Origin: Gammaproteobacteria bacterium
GTDB taxonomy: Bacteria; Pseudomonadota; Gammaproteobacteria; Steroidobacterales; Steroidobacteraceae
NCBI GenBank assembly: GCA_005877705.1
Contig: VBNY01000275.1
Location: forward strand, 3,395-9,431
Direction of reading: 5' to 3'
DNA: 6,037 bases
The notes beneath the pieces were generated by a model that saw only the letters and a list, made by a program, of their open reading frames with translations, had not been told where the DNA came from and made no database searches. The position numbers and the translations under genes are program-made. Shown here one piece after another: positions 1 to 5,534 of the stretch. Positions within the stretch are counted from its first letter, which is position 1; the number at the start of each line of letters is the position of its first letter.

Positions 1-1063
1 GCCGCCGCAGCCACTCGATCTTGCGTTGGTACTGCGCATTCGATGGACCGCCCTCCTTGTATGTCCAGTGGGCGGCGACACCGAGCTCCGCGTGCTCGTG
101 CATCTGGCGCGTGCGGATCTGCACCTCGACGCTCTTGCCCTGCGGCCCGATGACGGCCGTGTGGATCGAGCGATAACCGTTGTCCTTCGGAGTCGCGATG
201 TAGTCGTCGAACTCACCGGCGACGTAGGGCCACAGGCCATGGGCCACACCGAGCGCCGCGTAGCAGTCCGGAATCGACGCCACCACTACGCGCACGGCGC
301 GCAAGTCAAAGAGTTGCTCGAAGGCAAGCTGCTTGCGCTGCATCTTCTTGTAGATGCTGTAGATGTGCTTGGGGCGCCCATAGACCTCCGCGTCGACGCC
401 CGCCGTCAGCAGCTCCCCGCGCAGCGTCGCGCACAGCGTTTCGATGTAGCGTTCGCGATCCGCACGCCGCTCATTGAGCGCGGCGGCGACGCGACGATAT
501 TCGTCCGGCTGCAGATAGCGAAACGCGAGGTCTTCCAGCTCCCACTTGATCTGCCACACGCCGAGGCGATTCGCCAAAGGAGCGAAGATGGCCCGCGCCT
601 CTACCGCGAGACGCTCCCGCTCTTGCGCCGGCAGCTCGCGCGCGTGGCGCAGGCCGACCAGCTGCTCCGCCAGCCGCGCAACCACGAGGCGCGGGTCGCT
701 GACTACCGCCAGCAACATCTTGCGCAGCGTCTCGGCCTGACGTGTGTCGAGGCCGCGTGCGGGGGACCAGTCACGCGGGAGCCCCAGCTCCCCGAGTCGC
801 AGCAAAGCGAGCGCGATCTCCGTAGCCGGGGGTCCGACGACGCCCGCGAGTTGCTCGGCAGTGAGCCCGGCCCGGCCGATGATCGGCCTCACCAGCACGG
901 CCTTCGCCAGATCGCTGTCTTGCGTGAGCGCGCCCATGACCTCGGCCGCCTCTCCTCCGAAGGCGAGATCGGACGGCGCCAGCGGACTGGTTTGCCCGAG
1001 GGCCAGACGGGCATTGACGATCGAGTCACGGATCGCCGGCGGACAGAGTTGATTGGTCTCCAC
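1..1063 (-). CDS. relA: RelA, monofunctional (p)ppGpp synthetase, N-terminal 354 residues (3' end outside window)
   Basis: RelA is a ribosome-associated enzyme that transfers pyrophosphate from ATP to GDP or GTP, making the stringent-response alarmone. No stop codon occurs from the GTG at 1063 to the window edge. The protein is colinear with E. coli RelA as I recall it. Residues about 35-100 are the relic hydrolase domain, which has no His-Asp metal motif. Residues about 180-340 are the synthetase domain, with YGRPKHIYSIYKKM (228-241), the ExDD signature as EFDD (284-287), GYRSIH (296-301) and EVQIRTRQMHEHAELG (313-328). ExDD in place of RxKD, together with the dead HD domain, indicates synthesis only. 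The TGS, helical, zinc-finger and ACT regions would lie beyond the left edge. GTG at 1063 is the chosen start because the frame has a TAG at about 1109-1111 and no other start codon between them. No clear Shine-Dalgarno is visible. The gene diverges from yebC. Confidence 0.95.
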   Translation of the reverse strand, partial: METNQLCPPAIRDSIVNARLALGQTSPLAPSDLAFGGEAAEVMGALTQDSDLAKAVLVRPIIGRAGLTAEQLAGVVGPPATEIALALLRLGELGLPRDWSPARGLDTRQAETLRKMLLAVVSDPRLVVARLAEQLVGLRHARELPAQERERLAVEARAIFAPLANRLGVWQIKWELEDLAFRYLQPDEYRRVAAALNERRADRERYIETLCATLRGELLTAGVDAEVYGRPKHIYSIYKKMQRKQLAFEQLFDLRAVRVVVASIPDCYAALGVAHGLWPYVAGEFDDYIATPKDNGYRSIHTAVIGPQGKSVEVQIRTRQMHEHAELGVAAHWTYKEGGPSNAQYQRKIEWLRR

Positions 1064-1107
1064 GGAACGGGCGGTACTTTGCGTGTCGTTGGCGCTGGAT
1101 AACGGCT

Positions 1108-1113
1108 ATCATA
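1108..1113 (-). promoter_or_regulatory. relA: Possible -10 box for relA
   Basis: On the minus strand this reads TATGAT, one mismatch from the sigma-70 -10 consensus, about 45 bases upstream of the relA GTG. A TTGAGA lies on the same strand at 1124-1129, but the spacer is only 10 bases, too short for a -35 partner, and no good -35 is seen at 16-18 bases. The reverse complement of the same DNA also offers a weak TATCAT on the plus strand (1107-1112). This is a guess from position and composition. Confidence 0.25.
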
Positions 1114-1136
1114 CCGCCTGTTTTCTCAAGCGGCGC

Positions 1137-1151
1137 CGAAGCTTAGCTTCG
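1137..1151. repeat. Short perfect inverted repeat (hairpin) in the relA-yebC intergenic region
   Basis: CGAAGC, a TTA loop, then GCTTCG form a 6-bp perfect stem 25 bases before the yebC ATG. On the plus strand it is followed by TGCTTTTGT, a poor U-tract. It could be a weak terminator or attenuator-like structure in the yebC leader, or chance. The rest of the 1064-1176 gap is less GC-rich than the genes and shows no clear operator. Confidence 0.35.
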
Positions 1152-1176
1152 TGCTTTTGTATTGCCTGCTCAATTC

Positions 1177-1715
1177 ATGCCAGGTCACAGCAAGTGGGCC
1201 AACATCCGGCGCCGCGCCAAGAAGCGGGGCGCCGACCGCGACCGGCTTCCGGCGCGCGCGTCCGGGGAGGGATTCGAGACGGTTCGCTACGAAGGCTATG
1301 GGCCCGGCGGGGCTGCGATAATGGTCGAGTGCGTGACCGACAACCGCGGCCGCACCGGCAGCGAAATTCGCCGCGCGTTCACGAAATATGGGGGCAATCT
1401 CGGCGCGGACCGCTCGGTCAGTTACTTGTTCAACTGGGTGGGGCTGATGACCTATCCCGCGGGGACTGACCAGGAGCGTCTCATGCAGGCAGCGCTCGAG
1501 GCTGGTGCCGAAGACGTCGTCACCAACGCAGACAGCTCCATCGAAGTGCTGGCCGATCCGGCCGAGTTCGAAGCGGTGCGTGCCATCCTGGCCGGTCGCG
1601 GGTTCGCACCGGCGACCGCCGAGGGCATTTGCTCGAGGCTCTGGAAGCTCTGGAAGCAGTACGGAACGTTTATTCGAATGTCGAGATATCGGACGAGGTC
1701 GTGGCGCGCATTTGA
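1177..1715 (+). pseudogene. yebC: YebC/PmpR family protein, remnant with two internal deletions and a frameshift
   Basis: YebC family proteins (about 240-250 residues) have been described as DNA-binding regulators and, more recently, as ribosome-associated factors that help translate proline-rich stretches. The ATG at 1177 opens the family signature MPGHSKWANI. At about residue 16-20 the sequence jumps from the first helix to the RASGEG/RYEGYGPGG region (1258-1320), so about 50 residues of the helical N-terminal domain are missing, in frame. The middle is good YebC: ECVTDNRGRTGSEIRRAF, GGNLGADRSV and QAALEAGAEDVV. After the GAG at 1621-1623 a second loss of about 18-20 codons shifts the frame. 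The family C-terminus then resumes from about 1629 as LLEALEALEAVRNVYSN and EISDEVVARI, ending at TGA 1713-1715. Only about 180 residues of coding remain, in two frames, so normal YebC cannot be made. No Shine-Dalgarno is evident. An assembly error is possible. Confidence 0.85.
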
Positions 1716-1740
1716 TCCGGGGACGGCGGCCGCGCGCCTC

Positions 1741-2259
1741 GTGCCGGCCACGACGTTGCGCATCCTGGGTCTCGACCCGGGCTCGCGCCGCACCGGCTTC
1801 GGCGTTATCGAGTGTCGAGGAGCCGGATACGTACACATCGCACACGGCTGCCTCAATGTGGCAGCGGCCGCGGCGGCGGAGCGCCTGCGCATGATTTTCG
1901 AGGGTCTACAGGCGCTCATTGCCGAGCACAGTCCGGGTGAGGTCGCGGTGGAACGCGTGTTCGTCAATCGCAACGTGGCGAGTGCGCTGAAGCTCGGACA
2001 AGCGCGCGGGGCGGCGCTGTGCGCGGTGCCGCCGGGTCTGCCTGTGTTTGAGTACGCGCCGCGTGCGATCAAGCTCGCCCTCGTTGGGTACGGAGCGGCC
2101 GAGAAGCTCCAGGTGGCTCACATGATCAGGACACTCTTGGGCCTCAAGGAGCGGATCGGACCGGACGCCTCGGATGCGCTCGCCGTCGCCGTGTGTCATG
2201 CGCACGCCCGCCGCCTGCTCGCCCTCGCGCACGAGTCGGCTGTGAAGCCGGTCGCGTGA
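1741..2259 (+). CDS. ruvC: RuvC, Holliday-junction endonuclease
   Basis: RuvC is a dimeric, metal-dependent nuclease that cuts Holliday junctions symmetrically, working with RuvAB. From the GTG at 1741 it is 172 residues, close to the E. coli 173. The RNase H-like core is intact: RILGLDPGSRRTGFGVIE holds catalytic Asp12, AVERVF holds Glu71, SALKLGQARG (81-90) is conserved, and PDASDALA holds Asp142 and Asp145. The segment CAVPPGLPVFEY is one residue shorter than E. coli RuvC at the VNQE position. The start is uncertain. GTG 1741 and TTG 1756 are in frame, and the TTG would place Asp at residue 7, near the usual family spacing; neither has a convincing Shine-Dalgarno. The same frame is open upstream to 1162 because of the yebC frameshift, so automated calling could produce a YebC-RuvC fusion. 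It lies 25 bases after the old yebC stop and 13 bases before ruvA. Confidence 0.93.
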   Translation: MPATTLRILGLDPGSRRTGFGVIECRGAGYVHIAHGCLNVAAAAAAERLRMIFEGLQALIAEHSPGEVAVERVFVNRNVASALKLGQARGAALCAVPPGLPVFEYAPRAIKLALVGYGAAEKLQVAHMIRTLLGLKERIGPDASDALAVAVCHAHARRLLALAHESAVKPVA

Positions 2260-2272
2260 GGCGCATGCGCAC

Positions 2273-2863
2273 ATGATTGGGTCAGTGCGCGGCCGGATCG
2301 CTTCCAAGACGCCTCCGCAGCTCATGGTGGACGTTGGCGGGCTCGGTTACGAGCTCGAGGCTCCGATGTCGACGTTCTACCACCTGCCGCCCGTCGGTCA
2401 GGAGGTGCATCTGCTCACGCATCTGGTCGTGCGGGAGGACGCGCATGTGCTCTACGCATTCGCCACGGAGGACGAGCGGCGCTTGTTCCGCAGTCTGATC
2501 AAGGTCTCAGGCGTCGGGCCGAAAATTGCCCTGGCGCTGCTGTCAGGTATCAGCGTTGCCGCCTTCGCGCAATGCGTACAGAGCGAGGACATCACGGCGC
2601 TGACCCGAGTGCCCGGAATCGGCCGCAAGACGGCCGAGCGCCTGGTCGTGGAGATGCGCGATCGCATCACGCGTCCCGAGGCAGCCTCCGGTACCCTGGC
2701 AGTGAGCGACGGCTCGAACCCGGAGACCGAGGCGTACGGTGCGCTGATCGCCCTCGGATACCGTCCGGCGGAGGCGACACGCTTGCTGAAGGCGGCCGGT
2801 CCCGGTACACACTCGACTGAAGAATTGATCCGGCGGGCGCTGCAAGGCGCCGTGCGGGAGTAA
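2273..2863 (+). CDS. ruvA: RuvA, Holliday-junction recognition subunit
   Basis: RuvA tetramers hold the Holliday junction in a square-planar form and load RuvB rings on opposite arms. The 196-residue length is normal for the family. Domain I (about 1-64) starts MIGSVRGRI and carries the acidic-pin pair Glu55-Asp56 in VVREDAHVLY. Domain II (about 65-140) has two helix-hairpin-helix motifs, VSGVGPKIAL (78-87) and VPGIGRKTAERL (113-124). A flexible Ser/Gly-rich linker (about 135-150) leads to domain III (151-196), the RuvB-binding bundle with EAYGALIALGYRPAEATRLL. A TGAGG at 2257-2261, overlapping the ruvC stop, is a plausible ribosome-binding site. An ATG at 2265 is out of frame and was not used. 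ruvB follows after 7 bases. Confidence 0.97.
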   Translation: MIGSVRGRIASKTPPQLMVDVGGLGYELEAPMSTFYHLPPVGQEVHLLTHLVVREDAHVLYAFATEDERRLFRSLIKVSGVGPKIALALLSGISVAAFAQCVQSEDITALTRVPGIGRKTAERLVVEMRDRITRPEAASGTLAVSDGSNPETEAYGALIALGYRPAEATRLLKAAGPGTHSTEELIRRALQGAVRE

Positions 2864-2870
2864 GAGGCCA

Positions 2871-3911
2871 GTGGAAGCGGAGCGAATCACTAGCGGGGTC
2901 GCAAGCGGGGAGGAGGAGGCCGTCGAGCGCGCCATCCGTCCGCGGCGCCTGCAGGAGTACGTCGGTCAGCCGCAAGTGAAGGCGCAGCTGGAGATCTTCG
3001 TCACCGCGGCCCGCCAGCGCGGGGAGGCGCTCGATCACGTGCTGATCTTCGGGCCGCCGGGGCTCGGTAAGACGACACTCGCGCACATCATCGCGGCCGA
3101 GCTCGGCGTGAGCCTGCGCCAGAGCGCAGGTCCGGTGCTCGAGCGGCCCGGCGATCTGGCGGCAATCCTCACCAACCTGCAGCCGCGCGATGTGCTGTTC
3201 GTCGATGAGATCCATCGACTCTCCCCGGTGGTCGAGGAGGTGCTGTACCCGGCGATGGAGGACTATCAGCTCGATATCATGATCGGCGAAGGTCCTGCGG
3301 CCCGCTCGATCAAGCTCAATCTGCCGCCGTTCACGCTGGTGGGCGCGACGACGCGGGCGGGGCTCCTGACCTCACCGCTGCGCGACCGCTTCGGAATAGT
3401 CCAGCGGCTCGAGTTCTATGGCGTGGAGGATCTCGAGCGCATCGTGAAGCGCTCCGCATCCATTCTCGGCGTGCCGATCGATGAGGGCGGAGCGCGTCGG
3501 ATCGCGCAGCGCTCGCGCGGCACGCCGCGCATCACCAACCGGCTGCTGCGCCGAGTGCGCGATTACACGCAGGTCAAAGCGGACGGGCGGATCGACGAGC
3601 GGATCGCGGATGCCGCGCTCGACCTGCTCGAAGTGGACCCGCTGGGGTTCGACACGCTGGACCGCAAGCTGCTGACGACGATCATCGAGAGGTTCGAGGG
3701 CGGACCGGTTGGCATCGACAGCATCGCCGCCGCGATCGGAGAGGAGCGCGACACGCTCGAGGATGTCATCGAGCCGTTTCTCATCCAGCAGGGATTTCTG
3801 GTGCGCACCGCCCGCGGCCGCATGGTCACGCGCGCTTCCTATCTGCATTTCGGGATCAAGCCGCCCGAGCGCGCCGCCGCCACGCTGCAGTTGTTCGAGG
3901 ACGAGCGGTGA
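2871..3911 (+). CDS. ruvB: RuvB, branch-migration AAA+ ATPase
   Basis: RuvB forms hexameric rings that pump DNA through the RuvA-bound junction using ATP. The 346-residue protein is colinear with E. coli RuvB (336) throughout. Visible motifs are RPRRLQEYVGQ (24-33), Walker A GPPGLGKTT (61-69), Walker B LFVDEIH (109-115), LYPAMEDYQLDIMIGEGPAA (125-144), sensor 1 GATTRAG (158-164), the arginine-finger segment SPLRDRFG (168-175) and sensor 2 GTPRITNRLLRRVRDY. The C-terminal winged helix contains DRKLL, GGPVGIDSIAAAIGEE and EPFLIQQGFLVRTARGR. The tail after HFGIKPPE is about ten residues longer than in E. coli. The GTG start at 2871 is chosen because MEAER aligns with the family N-terminus and AAGAGG at 2862-2867 lies just upstream. 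The stop overlaps the ybgC start by 4 nt, suggesting coupled translation. Confidence 0.97.
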   Translation: MEAERITSGVASGEEEAVERAIRPRRLQEYVGQPQVKAQLEIFVTAARQRGEALDHVLIFGPPGLGKTTLAHIIAAELGVSLRQSAGPVLERPGDLAAILTNLQPRDVLFVDEIHRLSPVVEEVLYPAMEDYQLDIMIGEGPAARSIKLNLPPFTLVGATTRAGLLTSPLRDRFGIVQRLEFYGVEDLERIVKRSASILGVPIDEGGARRIAQRSRGTPRITNRLLRRVRDYTQVKADGRIDERIADAALDLLEVDPLGFDTLDRKLLTTIIERFEGGPVGIDSIAAAIGEERDTLEDVIEPFLIQQGFLVRTARGRMVTRASYLHFGIKPPERAAATLQLFEDER

Positions 3912-4342
3912 GCGTTTTCTCGTGGCCGGCGCGCGTGTACTGGGAAGACACGGACGGCGGCGGCGTGGTCTACTATGCGAACTATCTGCGCTTCCTGGAG
4001 CGGGCGCGCACCGAGTGGCTGCGCTCGCTGGGGTACTCGCAGCAGAGCCTCGCCCGCGAGCCGGGCATCGTCTTCACGGTCGTGAGCCTTACTGTCGAGT
4101 ACCGGCGGCCGGCGCGGCTGGACGATGAGCTCACGGTCACTTGCGAGCCCCAGGGCGAAGGCGCAGCGACGCTGCGGTTCGCGCAGCGGATCTACCGGAG
4201 CGAGCAGGAGGCGCCGGCCGGCGAGCGGCTCCTGGTCGAGGCGAACGTGCGGGTTGCATGCGTGGATGCGCGCACGCTGCGGCCGAAAAGGCTGCCGGAT
4301 TTCCTCACCGCAGGCGACTTTCAGCCAAAAAACTATGAATGA
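3908..4342 (+). CDS. ybgC: YbgC, acyl-CoA thioesterase (hotdog fold) of the Tol-Pal cluster
   Basis: YbgC is a cytoplasmic 4-hydroxybenzoyl-CoA-thioesterase-like enzyme that hydrolyses acyl-CoA thioesters and is conserved as the first gene of the tol-pal operon. The 144-residue protein has the signature YWEDTDGGGVVYYANYLRF (11-29), where Asp16 matches the catalytic Asp18 of E. coli YbgC. Tyr23 stands where E. coli has His25. ERARTEWLR (31-39) is the conserved helix, and VEYRRPARLDDEL and AQRIY are core strands. An insertion of about four residues near EQEAPAGE explains the length above E. coli (134). The GTG start overlaps the ruvB stop as GTGA, with a GAGGA at 3897-3901 inside ruvB as a suitable ribosome-binding site. 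The 3' end overlaps tolQ by 8 nt. Confidence 0.94.
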   Translation: MSVFSWPARVYWEDTDGGGVVYYANYLRFLERARTEWLRSLGYSQQSLAREPGIVFTVVSLTVEYRRPARLDDELTVTCEPQGEGAATLRFAQRIYRSEQEAPAGERLLVEANVRVACVDARTLRPKRLPDFLTAGDFQPKNYE

Positions 4343-5051
4343 CCAGCTTTCGATCATCCGCCTCATCGTGCAGGCGAGCGTCCCGGTGCAGATCGTCATT
4401 GCGATCCTGCTGCTCGCCTCGCTGTCCTCGTGGGCGATCATCTTCCGCAAGCGGCTCGTGATCGGGCGTGCGCGCCGCGAAGCCGAACAGTTTGAGAACA
4501 ACTTCTGGTCAGGGGGCGATCTCGCGCAACTGTATCGGGCCATCGAGTCGCGTGGCGGGGCCACCGGCATGGCGAGCATGTTCGAGTTCGGCTTTCGCGA
4601 GTTCGCACGGTTGCGCCAACAGGGCGGAACGCCCACGGACCAGATGCTCGAGGGCTCCCGCCGCGCGATGCGCGTCGCGCAGTTGAAGGAGATCGACCGC
4701 CTCGAGCACAGCCTGGCGACGCTCGCGACCGTGGGCTCCACGAGCCCCTACGTCGGGTTGTTCGGGACGGTTTGGGGAATCATGAGCGCGTTCTCATCGC
4801 TCGGCAACGTCCAGCAGGCGACGCTCGCGATGGTAGCGCCGGGGATCTCCGAGGCGCTCGTTGCCACGGCGATCGGACTGTTTGCCGCAATTCCCGCGGT
4901 GGTTGCCTACAACCGCTTCGCCGACCAAGTCACCCGTCTCGAGATGCGCTTCGATGCGTTCACAGAGGAGTTCTCCACGATCCTGCAGCGACACGCCGCG
5001 CGCGGCGGCAGTCCGTCGGTCACCACCGCAGGCGTCGGCCACGCGAGTTAG
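4335..5051 (+). CDS. tolQ: TolQ, inner-membrane proton-channel subunit of Tol-Pal
   Basis: TolQ is the MotA/ExbB-type subunit that, with TolR, turns proton flow into motion of TolA during outer-membrane constriction. The 238-residue protein matches the E. coli TolQ architecture (230). TM1 is at about 15-37 (ends SSWAIIFRKR), followed by a cytoplasmic loop with FWSGGDLAQLY (57-67), EFGFREFARL and EGSRRAMRVA (106-115). TM2 is at about 128-155, containing ATVGSTSPYVGLFGTVWGIM, and TM3 at about 170-192, containing EALVATAIGLFAAIPAVVAYN. The cytoplasmic tail RFDAFTEEFSTILQRHA follows. ATG 4335 is chosen because MNDQLSIIRLIVQAS begins the family N-terminus; the frame extends upstream to 4125 only as a shadow of ybgC. 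No strong Shine-Dalgarno is visible, so translation may be coupled to ybgC. The stop is TAG, 12 bases before tolR and in the same frame. Confidence 0.96.
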   Translation: MNDQLSIIRLIVQASVPVQIVIAILLLASLSSWAIIFRKRLVIGRARREAEQFENNFWSGGDLAQLYRAIESRGGATGMASMFEFGFREFARLRQQGGTPTDQMLEGSRRAMRVAQLKEIDRLEHSLATLATVGSTSPYVGLFGTVWGIMSAFSSLGNVQQATLAMVAPGISEALVATAIGLFAAIPAVVAYNRFADQVTRLEMRFDAFTEEFSTILQRHAARGGSPSVTTAGVGHAS

Positions 5052-5054
5052 GAG
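5050..5054 (+). promoter_or_regulatory. tolR: Ribosome-binding site of tolR
   Basis: AGGAG overlaps the tolQ stop codon and lies 9 bases before the tolR ATG. It is the clearest Shine-Dalgarno in the tol genes here. It fixes the tolR start and argues that tolR is translated as a separate protein, not by reading through the tolQ TAG. Confidence 0.7.
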
Positions 5055-5063
5055 CACCTGAGT

Positions 5064-5393
5064 ATGGCGCAAGTCTCACGTGGACGCCGTCTCATGGGCG
5101 AGATCAACGTCGTGCCGTACATCGACGTCATGCTCGTGCTGTTGATCATCTTCATGATCACGGCGCCGCTGCTCACCCAGGGGGTGAAGGTCGATCTGCC
5201 GAAGGCCGGTGCGGAACCTCTCGATCCGCAAATGCTCAAAAACGCGATGCCGCTCGTACTGTCGATTGATCGCGAGGGACGGCTGTATCTGAACATCGGG
5301 GGTAATCCGCGAGCGGTGCTCGATCCGCAGACCGTCGCCGCGCGTGCCACGGCCGCGCTGCGCAGGAATCCGGAGCTGGCGGTGCTCGTGTAG
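5064..5393 (+). CDS. tolR: TolR, stator partner of TolQ, truncated at codon 110 by an in-frame TAG
   Basis: TolR is an ExbD-type protein with one membrane helix and a periplasmic dimer domain; with TolQ it forms the proton channel that drives TolA. This open frame gives 109 residues. GRRLMGEINVVPYIDVMLVL contains the essential membrane aspartate (Asp21, equivalent to E. coli Asp23) in a helix at about 18-37. TAPLLTQGVKVDLPKA follows, then a periplasmic domain with PLVLSIDREGRLYLNIGG and LDPQTVAARATAALRRNPELAVLV. E. coli TolR is about 142 residues, so this product lacks the last strand and C-terminal helix of the periplasmic domain. The homology continues directly after the TAG in the same frame (next entry), so this is a nonsense codon and not a natural end. 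It is likely non-functional unless the TAG is read through or is a sequencing error. Confidence 0.88.
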   Translation: MAQVSRGRRLMGEINVVPYIDVMLVLLIIFMITAPLLTQGVKVDLPKAGAEPLDPQMLKNAMPLVLSIDREGRLYLNIGGNPRAVLDPQTVAARATAALRRNPELAVLV

Positions 5394-5516
5394 GCCGACA
5401 CCCCGGTTGCCTATGGGCGTGTGGTGCAGGCAATGGTGATCCTGCAGCAAGCGAGCGCGAGGAAGGCCGGCTTTATCACCGATCCGCTGCCGCAGCCGCC
5501 GCGACACGGCAGCTGA
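5394..5516 (+). pseudogene. tolR: Severed 3' part of tolR downstream of the amber codon
   Basis: Directly after the TAG at 5391-5393, and without any frame change, the sequence reads ADTPVAYGRVVQAMVILQQA followed by SARKAGFITDPLPQPP, ending at TGA 5514-5516. This is the normal C-terminus of TolR (compare YDEIIKALNLLHSAGVKSVGL in E. coli). With the TAG read as an amino acid, TolR would be 150 residues, a normal length. A single base change from a sense codon such as AAG, CAG, GAG or TGG would produce the TAG. No ribosome-binding site is seen for separate translation of this piece. Confidence 0.82.
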
Positions 5517-5534
5517 CGGGACGCCTCAAGCGCG

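Noticed and set aside
26..1102. 358-codon plus-strand open frame opposite relA
   Set aside because: It is antisense to a strongly conserved RelA reading, has no recognisable domain, and its Arg/Leu-rich composition is typical of a GC-rich shadow frame.
1638..1655. Tandem 9-bp repeat GCTCTGGAA x2 beside the second yebC lesion
   Set aside because: It encodes ALEALE, which fits the normal length of the family segment, so it is not evidence of slippage causing the deletion.
1708..1740. Possible internal promoter or separate leader for ruvC
   Set aside because: No -10 or -35-like elements can be seen; the 25-bp gap is GC-rich and probably just the operon spacer.
1126..1845. 239-codon minus-strand open frame over yebC and the ruvC start
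   Set aside because: The plus strand carries clear YebC and RuvC motifs, and the antisense protein shows none.
2261..2270. 10-bp palindrome GCGCATGCGC between ruvC and ruvA
   Set aside because: Too short to support a regulatory site; GC-rich palindromes of this size are common by chance.
3839..4741. 300-codon minus-strand open frame across ruvB, ybgC and tolQ
   Set aside because: It crosses three real genes on the opposite strand and has no family motif; long antisense frames are expected at this GC content.
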